Source of the DNA: Saccharofermentans sp.
Lineage (GTDB): Bacteria; Bacillota; Clostridia; Saccharofermentanales; Saccharofermentanaceae
Assembly (NCBI GenBank): GCA_016292215.1
Contig: JAEFBB010000007.1
Coordinates: forward strand, 1 to 64,000
Reading direction: 5' to 3'
DNA length: 64,000 nt
The notes beneath the pieces were generated by a model that saw nothing but the letters and a program-made list of their open reading frames with translations, made no database searches and was not told where the DNA came from. Shown here in pieces: positions 27,060-36,345 of this stretch. Position 1 is the first letter of the stretch. Every line of letters starts with the position of its first letter. A program made the position numbers and the translations under genes.

Positions 27060-28838
27060 ATGGATATTTTTTCGTTTGTAACCCTTTTCGGAGGCCTGGC
27101 ATTCTTCCTTTACGGAATGAGGGTCTTATCTGAATCATTGAAAAAGACCGCCGGCGGCAAGCTCGAGCTTCTTCTGCGCAAGGCGACAGCCAATCCTTTT
27201 AAAGGTCTAACGATCGGTGCGGTCATTACGATCGCCATCCAGTCTTCCTCTGCGATGACAGTCATGCTCGTAGGTTTTGTTAACTCGGGTATTATCGAGC
27301 TTCCCCAGACGGTCGGTGTCATCTTCGGTTCCGATATCGGTACTACGTTGACGGCATGGATCCTGTCATTATCGGGTATTGACGGCACGAGCAGCGTTAT
27401 CCTGCAGTTCCTCAAGCCGTCCTGCTTCGCCCTTCTTGTAGCTCTCATCGGTATCATCATGCTCATGGTCTGCAAGCAGCAGAGGAATAAGGACTTCGGT
27501 ACGATGTTTATCGGCTTTGCGATCCTTATGGAAGGCATGACCATGATGTCCACCTCCATGGCTCCTCTCCGTGATATGCCGGAATTCACACACCTTCTTA
27601 CGGCTTTCAATAATCCGCTTCTCGGTGTTATTGCAGGTACGGTAGTTACGGGCATCATCCAGAGCTCTGCTGCTTCTATCGGTATCCTTCAGTCATTGTC
27701 AATGACCGGCCAGTTATCCTACGGCGTTGCTATACCGATCATCATGGGTGCAAATATCGGTACATGCATGACTGCGATCTTATCATCTATCGGTGTAAGC
27801 CGCGCCGCTAAGAGAGTTACCACGATACATGTTCTTATCAAGGTCATCGGCACATGCATCTGGATGCTCGTATTCTACGGACTGAACGCTGTCTTTGATT
27901 TCCCGTTCATGAGCCAGACGATAGGCGTAGTCGGAATCGCCGTTTGCCACACGCTGTTTAATGTCGGCAATACCATCTTGCTCTTCCCCTTCAGCAAGCT
28001 CCTTATCAAGATCGCTAATATCATTGTCAAGGATACTGATGAAGAACAGGAATTCAAGCTCGACGAGAGACTTATGCTCACTCCTCCGATCGCTGTAGCT
28101 GAGTGCCGCAACTCCATCGTTAAGATGATCGGCAAGGCTAAGAACGGTCTCGATAAGGCGATGGTAATGTTAACCAACGGCTATAACAAAGATGATTTTG
28201 CTTACATCAAGAAAAATGAGGAAGTAATAGACGGATTTGAGGACCACCTCGGCTCTTACCTCATGAAGCTTACGACTACTCAGCATCTTTCCGTCGAAGA
28301 TAAGAACAGGTCTTCAAGCTTGCTCCAGACGATAGGTGAGGTAGAGCGTATCGCAGACCACGCGAACTATCTGTCCAATTCTGCAGAAGAGATATTCAAT
28401 AAACGACTTGAGTTCTCCGACGAGGCTGTATCTGAGCTTAACAGAATCATACCCGCGGTCAAGGAAGTCTACACGATCGCTCTCGACTGCTATATGTCCG
28501 GCAATGCCGCAAGGGCAGAAGAGGTAGGACCTTTGAGAATAGTCATCAGTGAGATGAGCGACCAGTTCAAGAATGCTCACGTCGAGCGTCTTGCGACGGG
28601 CAAGTGTACTACGATACAGGGCTTTGTATTTAACGACATCCTCTACAGCTGCGTAAGGATCGCAGAGCACAGTCTCAATATTGCGGCTATCGCATACCGT
28701 TTCAAGTACGCTAATACGACAGATCCTGCAACATACATGCACGACTTTAAGCACCGCCGTGACGCGGCCAGCGAGAGGAAGTACAAGGAGTTCTACGATA
28801 AATATATGGGCAAGGAATTGCCCGCACCGGTGGCCTGA
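27060..28838 (+). CDS. Na/Pi cotransporter family protein with PhoU-like C-terminus
   Basis: 592 residues. N-terminal half is the NptA/YjbB Na/Pi-cotransporter fold: two inverted repeats each containing a QSSS/QSSA motif (TIAIQSSSAMTVMLVGF and TGIIQSSAASIGILQSL). Residues about 340-570 form helical PhoU-like repeats (EVERIADHANYLSNSAEEIF). A candidate for low-affinity, sodium-driven phosphate movement across the membrane; direction and substrate in this organism are not shown. Ribosome site GAGGCG. Confidence 0.9.
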   Translation: MDIFSFVTLFGGLAFFLYGMRVLSESLKKTAGGKLELLLRKATANPFKGLTIGAVITIAIQSSSAMTVMLVGFVNSGIIELPQTVGVIFGSDIGTTLTAWILSLSGIDGTSSVILQFLKPSCFALLVALIGIIMLMVCKQQRNKDFGTMFIGFAILMEGMTMMSTSMAPLRDMPEFTHLLTAFNNPLLGVIAGTVVTGIIQSSAASIGILQSLSMTGQLSYGVAIPIIMGANIGTCMTAILSSIGVSRAAKRVTTIHVLIKVIGTCIWMLVFYGLNAVFDFPFMSQTIGVVGIAVCHTLFNVGNTILLFPFSKLLIKIANIIVKDTDEEQEFKLDERLMLTPPIAVAECRNSIVKMIGKAKNGLDKAMVMLTNGYNKDDFAYIKKNEEVIDGFEDHLGSYLMKLTTTQHLSVEDKNRSSSLLQTIGEVERIADHANYLSNSAEEIFNKRLEFSDEAVSELNRIIPAVKEVYTIALDCYMSGNAARAEEVGPLRIVISEMSDQFKNAHVERLATGKCTTIQGFVFNDILYSCVRIAEHSLNIAAIAYRFKYANTTDPATYMHDFKHRRDAASERKYKEFYDKYMGKELPAPVA

Positions 28839-28880
28839 TACCTTTTCCGTCCACCGGAAAACAAAAAAGGAATCAGTTAC

Positions 28881-29336
28881 ATGATCAAACTAATTGAAGA
28901 TAAAGAATTAAAATCCAAGATCGCGCGCAAGATCCTGGAGGCTCTGACACAGTGGTTCGAAGTCGAGGAATCGCGCGAAGGATACATCGCAGACTGCAAA
29001 GACTGGATCTTCCTGGCTAATGAGGAAGACGGAGAATATAACGGTTTCTTATGCCTTAAAGAGACCGGAGATGCCACTGTTGAGCTTGCCGTTATGGGTG
29101 TCTTAAAAGATCACCACAGAAGCGGGATCGGCAGGGCACTAGTGGAGAAAGCAAAAGAAATAGCCCATTCGGAGGGCTATTCCTTTATGCAGGTCAAGAC
29201 AGTCCGGATGGGCATGTATGAAGATTATGATATTACCAACCGCTTTTATATAAGCTGTGGTTTTAAGGAGTTTGAAGTGTTCCCCATGTATTGGGACGAA
29301 GCAAACCCCTGTCAGATATATGTCATGAGCTTATGA
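28881..29336 (+). CDS. GNAT N-acetyltransferase
   Basis: 151 residues. Acetyl-CoA binding motif A is HHRSGIGRALVEKAKEIA; the C-terminus has NRFYISCGFKEFEVF. A short hairpin (TTTTCCG/CGGAAAA) precedes it with no T-run. Its TGA overlaps the stop of the convergent permease gene by six bases. Substrate unknown. Confidence 0.88.
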   Translation: MIKLIEDKELKSKIARKILEALTQWFEVEESREGYIADCKDWIFLANEEDGEYNGFLCLKETGDATVELAVMGVLKDHHRSGIGRALVEKAKEIAHSEGYSFMQVKTVRMGMYEDYDITNRFYISCGFKEFEVFPMYWDEANPCQIYVMSL

Positions 29337-31340
29337 CACGATCTTGTAGTAAGCGTTCGATGTAAGCTTGTAAGTTACCGCGTAGAAGACCGCGCAGGCT
29401 GCAACGCAGATCCCGGCACTCAGAAGAAGCAGCGGGATATTGTTGTGACCGAACAGCAATAGGAGCTTGTGAATGACCGGCAGCACTGTTGCAAGGTGCA
29501 GACAGGCAAACACGATAGGGATGATAAAGACGGTAAGCATCTGGGAGTTGATGCTCTTTTTTATGTTCTCTTTGGTCATACCGACCTTCTGCATAATGGC
29601 AAATCTTGACTGGTCTTCGAAGCCTTCTGATATCTGCTTGTAGTAGATGATCAGTACACAGGACAAAAGGAAGATGATGCTCAGGAGAATGCCGAGGAAG
29701 AACAATCCTCCGAAAGTTGTAACAAAGTCTGAGCGCTCGTTCGCCCTGCTCTCGCAGTAAGGTTCGAGTTCTCCGGTTATATCGTTGTTAATTGTATCTT
29801 TCAGTTCGATCTGCTTTGTTTCATCAAGATCCGTGTCGAAAGAAAATCTCCATTGCCATGTGAGGAGCTTCTCGCCTCTGGAATCCAGAAGATCGTTATA
29901 AAGAGATGCGGTATCTCTGATATCGGCTGTGACAATGATCAGCTTGGTAACAGGCTCGTTTATACCGCCATATTTCAGAGCCGTATCACGCGGATCGATC
30001 TTTTTAACGACCTTAAAGGTCTCATCGCCGATATTTAAAGTGTCTCCGAATGTAAGTTTGCCGTTGACGCCTGCCAGGACTTCATTCTCGCCTAAGACCT
30101 CATTTGTTCCGGCTAATCTGTTGTATTCTTCCAGGTCAAAGAAATATGCCACGACAACCTTGTTGTAATCGATATTGGACATCGACATCGGATCAAGATC
30201 AAGAATAAGCTTATTATTCTCATAGTATCCGACTATGTCACAGCACTTGAACGAGAAACTGTCTTTTACATCCGTTCCGAATTCTTTTGCTTTCGCTATG
30301 ACGGCTTCCTCAAGTTTTGCAGTTATCTCTTCATTTTCTTCCTGATAACCTGATGTTCTTACGAGGCAGTTGAGCTGTCTCGGATAGTGATTTTTCAAAG
30401 TCTCTTCCCTGTTGAAATAGAGGGCGGATGTAGAAGAGATCATTACCAGGATCATTGTAAGAAGAATGCAGATAGATGCAAGACCGGCGCCGTTTCTCTT
30501 CATTCTGAATGCCATGGATGATACTGAGACAAAATGATTAGTCTTGTAATAGTATTTCTTGTTCTTCTGCAGGATCCTGCAAAGAAGGACAGAGCCTGAG
30601 ATCAGCACGAGGTATGTTCCGATGATGATGAGGATGACTGCGATAAAGAACATGTAAAGCGCCGATATAGGTGATTCGATCCTGATGGAGATCACATATC
30701 CTGAAATAAGAGTGACGAAACCGATTATGCCCAATACCCAGTTAGCCTTAGGCGGCTTCTCGCCCGCCTTCTCGGCGTTAACAAGATTGATCGTTCTGGC
30801 AAATCTGACCTGCCTTACCGCATTGAGGAAGATCAGGAAGAAGATAATGCTGTATACGATAAAGGTGCAAAGAATTGATTCTCCGGAGATGAAGAAACTG
30901 TAATTGACATCAGACTGGACGATCTTTGCAAAGCCTAATTCTGCAAGCTTTGAAAGGCCGACACCTGCAAGAAGTCCGCCTGCCATGGAGATTGCCCATG
31001 TAATCAAAGTCTCGAAAAATAAAACTCTTCCGAGGTTTTTCTTGTTCATTCCGAGCACGCTGTAAAGACCGAATTCCTTAAGCCTGCTCTTGATCAAAGT
31101 GGACTGGGTATAAAACAGGAATATGGTTCCGAAGAAAGCCATTATGAAGGTTCCGAACCTTAAGATCATCCTGGCCGTATCGGCGCCCCGGAAATCCCTG
31201 AGCATATCGGAAAAACCAAGAAGATGCATAATGTAGAACACTGTGATCATTAAGATGCTTGTGAAGATATAAGGCATGTAAAGCCTGCCGTTCTTGCGTA
31301 TGCCGTCGGCAGCAATACGAGGATAGAGACCTATTCTCAT
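29331..31340 (-). CDS. bceB: BceB-type ABC transporter permease
   Basis: 669 residues with about ten membrane segments and a large extracellular region (about 315-540) between the seventh and eighth, the hallmark of BceB-type permeases. FtsX-like motifs occur at both ends (FYTQSTLIKSRLKEFGLYSV; SRFAIMQKVGMTKENIKKS). With its ATPase partner and the two-component pair just upstream it forms a peptide antibiotic sensing and resistance module. The gene overlaps the ATPase stop by 4 bases. Family usually 620-670 residues, so length is normal. Confidence 0.9.
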   Translation of the reverse strand: MRIGLYPRIAADGIRKNGRLYMPYIFTSILMITVFYIMHLLGFSDMLRDFRGADTARMILRFGTFIMAFFGTIFLFYTQSTLIKSRLKEFGLYSVLGMNKKNLGRVLFFETLITWAISMAGGLLAGVGLSKLAELGFAKIVQSDVNYSFFISGESILCTFIVYSIIFFLIFLNAVRQVRFARTINLVNAEKAGEKPPKANWVLGIIGFVTLISGYVISIRIESPISALYMFFIAVILIIIGTYLVLISGSVLLCRILQKNKKYYYKTNHFVSVSSMAFRMKRNGAGLASICILLTMILVMISSTSALYFNREETLKNHYPRQLNCLVRTSGYQEENEEITAKLEEAVIAKAKEFGTDVKDSFSFKCCDIVGYYENNKLILDLDPMSMSNIDYNKVVVAYFFDLEEYNRLAGTNEVLGENEVLAGVNGKLTFGDTLNIGDETFKVVKKIDPRDTALKYGGINEPVTKLIIVTADIRDTASLYNDLLDSRGEKLLTWQWRFSFDTDLDETKQIELKDTINNDITGELEPYCESRANERSDFVTTFGGLFFLGILLSIIFLLSCVLIIYYKQISEGFEDQSRFAIMQKVGMTKENIKKSINSQMLTVFIIPIVFACLHLATVLPVIHKLLLLFGHNNIPLLLLSAGICVAACAVFYAVTYKLTSNAYYKIVS

Positions 31341-32101
31341 TTAAGTTCACCTCCCTGGGCGAGGAGGTTTAATGTATCTGAGATCTTCTGGTACATCTGT
31401 GTATCAGTGGAGCTGCCTTTGTATATCTGGTGGAATATGATCCCGTCCTTGATGAACATGACGCGCGAAGCTTTGCTTGCTGCCTTGGTAGAGTGGGTGA
31501 CCATGAGGATCGTCTGTCCCATCCGGTTTACTCTCGTGAAAAGGTCGAGCAGTTCATCAGATGACTTGGAATCCAGAGCGCCGGTGGGCTCATCAGCAAG
31601 GATTATCCTCGGCTCTGTGATAAGAGCTCTTGCGATCGCCGCACGCTGCTTCTGGCCGCCTGAGACCTCATAAGGGTATTTCTTAAGAAGATCGCTTATA
31701 CCGAGGACGGGTGCGAGCTTATCAAGTCTCTCCTTCATCTCATTATGCTTTCTGCCTGCAAGGACCAGGGGAAGATAGATATTATCTTCGAGGGTAAATG
31801 TATCCAGAAGGTTAAATTCCTGAAAGACATATCCTAAGTTATCGCGGCGGAACCTGGCCATAGCGGATTCTTTGATCGTAGACAGGTTCATATTATCGAG
31901 GATAACTGTTCCTGCAGTTGCTTTATCAAGAGCTGCGAGGATGTTAAGCAGAGTGGTCTTGCCGCTTCCGGACTCGCCCATGATGGCTACGTACTCGCCC
32001 TTTTCGACGGTGAAATTAACGTTCTTAAGAGCTTCGACCGAAGCGCCTCCGCGGCGTCCCTTATATATTTTCTTTAATCCTGTTACTTCGAGTAAACTCA
32101 T
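31337..32101 (-). CDS. bceA: BceA-type ABC transporter ATP-binding protein
   Basis: 254 residues with Walker A GESGSGKTT, signature VSGGQKQRAAIARA, Walker B IILADEPTGALD and switch His in LMVTHSTKAA. It is followed by the permease with a 4-base overlap. A BceR-type operator and TATACT box lie in the 102-base gap to bceS, so bceAB has its own inducible promoter. ATG has AGGAAG about 10 bases upstream. Confidence 0.93.
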   Translation of the reverse strand: MSLLEVTGLKKIYKGRRGGASVEALKNVNFTVEKGEYVAIMGESGSGKTTLLNILAALDKATAGTVILDNMNLSTIKESAMARFRRDNLGYVFQEFNLLDTFTLEDNIYLPLVLAGRKHNEMKERLDKLAPVLGISDLLKKYPYEVSGGQKQRAAIARALITEPRIILADEPTGALDSKSSDELLDLFTRVNRMGQTILMVTHSTKAASKASRVMFIKDGIIFHQIYKGSSTDTQMYQKISDTLNLLAQGGELK

Positions 32102-32136
32102 TTACTGCATACTTCCTTTCTGTTTAAGTCAGCCAC

Positions 32137-32142
32137 AGTATA
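32137..32142 (-). promoter_or_regulatory. -10 box of the bceAB promoter
   Basis: TATACT on the minus strand, about 36 bases before bceA. The expected -35 region (about 32160-32165) is a poor match, as in an activator-dependent promoter. Confidence 0.55.
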
Positions 32143-32186
32143 GAAAACATGAAGTTCTTGCTCCATTGAATCTGCTTACCAATTCC

Positions 32187-32200
32187 TTACACGTTTGTCA
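32187..32200 (-). promoter_or_regulatory. BceR-type operator TGACA-AACG-TGTAA
   Basis: Minus-strand TGACA-N4-TGTAA matches the published BceR-family consensus TNACA-N4-TGTAA exactly. It is just downstream of bceS and about 22 bases upstream of the -35 position for the bceAB -10 box. This links the two-component pair to its own transporter genes. Confidence 0.8.
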
Positions 32201-32203
32201 CAT

Positions 32204-33172
32204 TTATTCGACGCCGATCTTATCTGCTCTTAAGTCAAGGAACATCCTGGTCCCTTTGCCCTGAACAGATTCCGCGTATATCTTGTGTCCCAAGTTATCT
32301 GATATCCTCTTGCAAAGATAAAGTCCGATGCCGCTCGCTCTCTTATCTTCGCGTCCGTTAAAGCCCGTGTATCCGTTCTCGAAGATCCTCGGAAGGTCTT
32401 CTTCGCTGATGCCGATGCCCGTGTCTTCTATGCAGAGGATCCCGGGTTCTTTCATATAGATCATGACCGATCCTTCAGATGTGTATTTAACGGCATTCGA
32501 GATCACCTGTTCGATGATGAAGGACAACCACTTCGAATCAGTAATCGTTTTAAAGCCTGTAGGTTCGTATTCGAGCTTAAGTTTCTTTAAGATGAATTCT
32601 CTCGAGAACTTGCGGATGGCAGGGCGGATGATCTCATCCAGATCGTATTCCTTGATGAGATAATCAGTATTGTCCGAGCCCAGTCTTAAGAATGTGAGGA
32701 CCATCTCGACATATGCTTCGATACGGTTCAGGTCGCCCATAAGTTTTCTGGCTGATTCGGTATCTTCCGACTGAAGGTTAAGCCTCATAGCGGCTATGGG
32801 GGTCTTTATCTGATGTGCCCAGACCGTATAGTATTCGATCATGCCTGTATAATCTTCAGATGCCTTCTGTTCAGCCAAAGAAGCTTCTTCACGCATCAGA
32901 TTAATTATCGTCTGATAATCTTCTTCCAAAAGATTTTTGGGGTTGGGAAGATCTTCCGGATTATCCTTAAGTCTGTTGTGGCGCTTTGCAAAAGCTGCGA
33001 AATCAAACCCTGCCGCGATAAGTCCAAAGCATAGCGTGAGCAGCACGGGATATAGCACGGCTATGGCCTGCATGTCAAACAGGAAATAAGACGAAGCGAA
33101 GATGCCCGCGACGGCTATACACGTAATGATTATCTTCGCGCGGTACTTTAAATATCTTGCGAAGAGCTTCAT
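32204..33172 (-). CDS. bceS: BceS-like intramembrane-sensing histidine kinase
   Basis: 322 residues. Two membrane helices (about 12-32 and 36-58) with almost no extracellular loop, so it cannot bind ligand itself and relies on BceB, as in this kinase family. Phospho-His120 in YTVWAHQIKTPIAAM; HATPase with NAVKYTSEG and DTGIGI. The bceR stop overlaps its ATG by four bases. Confidence 0.92.
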   Translation of the reverse strand: MKLFARYLKYRAKIIITCIAVAGIFASSYFLFDMQAIAVLYPVLLTLCFGLIAAGFDFAAFAKRHNRLKDNPEDLPNPKNLLEEDYQTIINLMREEASLAEQKASEDYTGMIEYYTVWAHQIKTPIAAMRLNLQSEDTESARKLMGDLNRIEAYVEMVLTFLRLGSDNTDYLIKEYDLDEIIRPAIRKFSREFILKKLKLEYEPTGFKTITDSKWLSFIIEQVISNAVKYTSEGSVMIYMKEPGILCIEDTGIGISEEDLPRIFENGYTGFNGREDKRASGIGLYLCKRISDNLGHKIYAESVQGKGTRMFLDLRADKIGVE

Positions 33173-33849
33173 TCATCATCCTCCAGGATGTAGCCGATGC
33201 CGAACCTGGTCTTGATAAGATCTTTCAGACCAGCGGATTCAAGAGTCTTTCTGAGCCTTCCGACATTGACGGTCAGAGTATTCTCATCTACGAAGCTGTC
33301 GGTCTCCCAGAGAGCCTCCATAAGCTTCTCGCGGCTTACGACTTTATTCTTATTCTGCATGAGAGTCAGAAGTATCTTATACTCGTTACGCGCGAGCTCT
33401 AGCTTATTGCCGTTATAAGATAAAGAATTATCATTCGTATTAAGAACGGCGCCCCTGGCCTGAAGCGTGAACGTGCTCTGACTGAAATCATAAGTCCTGC
33501 GCAAAAGAGCCTGAACCTTCGCGATAAGAACGCTCTGGTCAAAAGGCTTCGGTATATAATCGTCTGCTCCCATGTTCATGGCCATGACGATGTTCATGTT
33601 ATCTGTAGCAGATGATATGAAGATGATCGGCACATTGCTGGTCTTTCTGATCTCCTGGCACCAGTGATATCCGCCCATGTAAGGCAGCGTGATATCCATG
33701 ATTATCAGGTGAGGCTCATATTCTCCGATCTCGCCTAACACATTGCGGAAATCAGAGATGATCTTAACTTCCATTTCCCACGCTGAAAGACAGCCGGAGA
33801 TTCCTTCAGCTATACCTTTATCATCTTCTACAATAAAAATCTTATACAT
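33169..33849 (-). CDS. bceR: BceR-like OmpR-family response regulator
   Basis: 226 residues. Receiver with ED acidic pair (8-10) and phospho-Asp52 in IIMDITLP, Lys in PKPF, then a winged-helix domain with LARNEYKILLTLMQN and VDENTLTVNVGRLRKTL. ATG 33849 is chosen because a TATAAT lies exactly six bases before it and no Shine-Dalgarno is visible, suggesting a leaderless message; a GTG five codons upstream is the alternative start. A match to its target operator lies downstream at 32187. Confidence 0.9.
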   Translation of the reverse strand: MYKIFIVEDDKGIAEGISGCLSAWEMEVKIISDFRNVLGEIGEYEPHLIIMDITLPYMGGYHWCQEIRKTSNVPIIFISSATDNMNIVMAMNMGADDYIPKPFDQSVLIAKVQALLRRTYDFSQSTFTLQARGAVLNTNDNSLSYNGNKLELARNEYKILLTLMQNKNKVVSREKLMEALWETDSFVDENTLTVNVGRLRKTLESAGLKDLIKTRFGIGYILEDDE

Positions 33850-33855
33850 GCTGTC

Positions 33856-33861
33856 ATTATA
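33856..33861 (-). promoter_or_regulatory. -10 box of a leaderless bceRS promoter
   Basis: Minus-strand TATAAT, six bases before the bceR ATG, places transcription start at or next to the start codon. The -35 (GAACAT/GGAACA region) is weak. Confidence 0.55.
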
Positions 33862-33941
33862 CACTCACTATCATGACTATGTTCCGGCAAATCTCCGCTT
33901 ATTAATGGTAAACTAAAGAAAACGGGTAATAGGTAAGAGAT

Positions 33942-35066
33942 ATGAACTATTGCAAACCTGATTATGACAATTGTCTTGTTAACTTAAGCAATTCCATACT
34001 TAAGGCTTTTGGTGCGGAGACTGCCGCACCAACTCTTAAGATGGCTGATAAGTATCTTGAAGGCAGCTATAAAAATGTTGTAGTTTTGCTTATGGATGCG
34101 ATGGGAATATCGATCCTCGAGAAACATCTTGATCCTGACGGATTCCTGCGTTCGCATTTAGCCGGATCTTACAGTTCTGTTTTCCCGCCTACGACGGTCG
34201 CAGCTACGACTTCAGTTTTGTCAGGCCTTTATCCGAATGAACACGGCTGGCTCGGATGGGATATGTACTATCCTGAGCTTGATAAAAACGTAACCGTCTT
34301 TACGAACAACGAGCAGGCGACAGAAGACGATGACGGCAATGTAAAGCCGTTTGTTCCGGCAGCAGATTTCCATGCCGGCTTTAAGTTTACGCCATATAAG
34401 AATATCATCACTAAGATCAATGAGGCAGGAGGAACGGCATATGCGTCAATGCCCTACCTGCCTCCTTTCCCTAAAGATCTGGACAGCATCTTTGCACGCG
34501 TTAATGATCTTTGCTCTAAGCCCGGCAAGAAGTTTATCTATGCATACTGGAATGAGCCTGATAACACGATCCATCTGACAGGACCTGACAGCCGGGAAAC
34601 TCACGATCTGATGCTCTTGCTTGAGAAAAAGATCGAAACACTTGCTTCCGGCCTGTCTGATACTTTGCTGCTTGTCACTGCCGATCACAGCCAGATCGCC
34701 TGCACGAACTATTGCCTTATGGATTATCCCGAGATCCTGAATTGCCTTGTGCGCATGCCTTCCGTCGAGCCGCGCACTCTTAGCTTCTGGGTAAAAGATG
34801 AATACAAGGATGATTTCCCGAAGATATTCAAAGATGCGTTCGGCGATAAGTTTTGGATACTCACAAGAGAGGAAGTCATCGAGCGCAAGTTATTCGGCAT
34901 AGGTAAAGACCACGAACTGTTCCGCGACATGCTGGGCGATTACTTAGCGATATCAGTTTCTGATGCTGCAATTTTCCTGACGCACGAAGAGATGAAGATA
35001 ATGCCCGGAGGACATGCGGGTCTTACACAGGAAGAACTGGATATTCCGTTAATTGCGGTTACCTGA
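33942..35066 (+). CDS. Alkaline-phosphatase superfamily phosphodiesterase
   Basis: 374 residues of the type I phosphodiesterase/nucleotide pyrophosphatase group. Metal and nucleophile residues are visible: VVVLLMDAMG (Asp), PPTTVAATTSVLSG (candidate Thr nucleophile), LTGPDSRETHD, TADHSQ (Asp-His), and a late GGHAG His. No signal peptide, so cytoplasmic. Its last 18 bases overlap the end of the convergent acyltransferase gene. Substrate unknown (phosphodiester, phosphonate or nucleotide). Confidence 0.85.
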   Translation: MNYCKPDYDNCLVNLSNSILKAFGAETAAPTLKMADKYLEGSYKNVVVLLMDAMGISILEKHLDPDGFLRSHLAGSYSSVFPPTTVAATTSVLSGLYPNEHGWLGWDMYYPELDKNVTVFTNNEQATEDDDGNVKPFVPAADFHAGFKFTPYKNIITKINEAGGTAYASMPYLPPFPKDLDSIFARVNDLCSKPGKKFIYAYWNEPDNTIHLTGPDSRETHDLMLLLEKKIETLASGLSDTLLLVTADHSQIACTNYCLMDYPEILNCLVRMPSVEPRTLSFWVKDEYKDDFPKIFKDAFGDKFWILTREEVIERKLFGIGKDHELFRDMLGDYLAISVSDAAIFLTHEEMKIMPGGHAGLTQEELDIPLIAVT

Positions 35067-36131
35067 GCGGGGCTTTACTCCGATCAGGAAGCTTAGCGGC
35101 GGAATGCGCACGAATATCTCACTGAATGCAAAAGTTAATACGTAAGAAATAATGACCGGGACCAGATATAAGAGGAACCGTTTATTTTCGAATGTGCCTG
35201 CCATGAGATATTGCATCACTACGAGGATGATGAAATGCAGCCCGAAGAACGCGAATGAAATGCGTGTCAGATAAGAGAATGCTTTTCCGTTGCCGTCAAT
35301 GTGGTCTTTCCCGATGCCGATCAGAGCGAGAATCATGAACCACTCGGTTACATAATTTGAGGCCGTATTGAGTACGCCAAAAGAAGTGCCTGACCAGATG
35401 AACATGTAGACATTTGCGATGCAGGCTATAAGACCGATTGCAAGGATGATGAACTTGTATTTTCTGATCTTCTCTACTACCTCGTCGTTCGCGAAAACAT
35501 AGTATCCGATGAGGAAAAGGTAAGCAAAAGAGACCAGGCTCTTTCCGCCGACCTCAAGAAGTCCGCCGATAAAAGGAAGCGGGAGCCCGAGCAAAATAAC
35601 GAGCCACAAAGGTGCATTGCCCTTAGCCCTTGGAATGAGCTTTTTCTGCAGGAGTATGATCCCCAGACAGATAAGCGATATCACGAACAGATAGAGCAGG
35701 AACCAGAACTGACCGAATGAGAAGCCGCCGTCAGCACCTGTGAAATCAGTGAACTTCGTGAAGAAGACTTTGTAATGCGCGAAGAAAGATCCGTCGTAGC
35801 CACAGTTGTACTTATCAGCCAGATAAGTCATTACCGGCACAAAGACAAGTGTTCCGAAGACAAGAGGGACTAAGAGCCTTTTAACCCTTTCGAAAATATA
35901 CTGACCTGCAGATCTCTTGTTTAATGCGAATCTCGTGCTCATGCCTGCAAGCAGGAAGAGAAGAGGCATAATGAACGGACTGAAGGCGACTATGATGCTG
36001 CTAAAGGTCCTGCTCGTGCCGAACATCAGGTAATTCGGTTCACCCCATGTGTTCCAGGCCTGGGCCGCATGGTAAGGAATGAGCAGGAGTATTACAAGGC
36101 TCCTTAAGTTGTCGATATAGTGTTTGCGCAT
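35049..36131 (-). CDS. Membrane acyltransferase (Acyltransferase_3 family)
   Basis: 360 residues with about ten helices. N-terminus MRKHYIDNLRSLVILLLIPYHAAQAW carries the Acyltransferase_3 signature Asp/Arg and the conserved His. Such proteins acetylate envelope sugars or lipids. No ribosome site precedes the ATG, and a TTGAGG-17-TAGAAT promoter ends 7 bases before it, so the message is likely leaderless. Adjacent to a GNAT cluster and a CAT-like gene. Confidence 0.85.
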   Translation of the reverse strand: MRKHYIDNLRSLVILLLIPYHAAQAWNTWGEPNYLMFGTSRTFSSIIVAFSPFIMPLLFLLAGMSTRFALNKRSAGQYIFERVKRLLVPLVFGTLVFVPVMTYLADKYNCGYDGSFFAHYKVFFTKFTDFTGADGGFSFGQFWFLLYLFVISLICLGIILLQKKLIPRAKGNAPLWLVILLGLPLPFIGGLLEVGGKSLVSFAYLFLIGYYVFANDEVVEKIRKYKFIILAIGLIACIANVYMFIWSGTSFGVLNTASNYVTEWFMILALIGIGKDHIDGNGKAFSYLTRISFAFFGLHFIILVVMQYLMAGTFENKRFLLYLVPVIISYVLTFAFSEIFVRIPPLSFLIGVKPRSGNRN

Positions 36132-36138
36132 AGCAGTT

Positions 36139-36167
36139 ATTCTACTTTATATGTTTGCCAGCCTCAA
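36139..36167 (-). promoter_or_regulatory. TTGAGG-17-TAGAAT promoter, leaderless
   Basis: Minus-strand -35 TTGAGG (36162-36167), exactly 17 bases, then -10 TAGAAT (36139-36144). The acyltransferase ATG follows after 7 bases, so the transcript should begin at or within a base of its start codon. Confidence 0.65.
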
Positions 36168-36204
36168 TGATATAATCGATGAAAACCAAGAAAAGAGATC
36201 TGGT

Positions 36205-36345
36205 ATGAACGCGTGCGGAACACAGCTTATCGAGAAGTGCGGTTTCACATACGAAGGAACGTTAAGAGATTACTTCTATATCGACGGTAAGTACGAAGGA
36301 AGAATGTTCTTCTCAATCTTAGAGGATGAATATGTCAGAGCTTGA
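36205..36345 (+). pseudogene. C-terminal fragment of a RimJ/RimL-type GNAT
   Basis: 46 residues from ATG 36205. It begins at the conserved 'N-x-x-G/S-x-x-L-I-E-K-C-G-F' step of RimJ-type acetyltransferases (NACGTQLIEKCGFTYEGTLR) and ends with the usual FFSILEDEY. The preceding acetyl-CoA fold is missing, so it is a remnant or an extremely short expressed protein. A TATAAT at 36171 and a weak AAGAGA ribosome site could still allow expression. It overlaps the next GNAT gene start by 14 bases. Confidence 0.6.

Noticed and set aside
27110..27658. A 182-codon open frame opposite the Na/Pi gene
   Set aside because: Shadow frame of a gene with clear QSSS repeats; no start signal or family match.
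28843..28861. TTTTCCG/CGGAAAA hairpin after the Na/Pi gene considered as a terminator
   Set aside because: A-rich rather than T-rich bases follow on the plus strand, and no minus-strand gene ends there.
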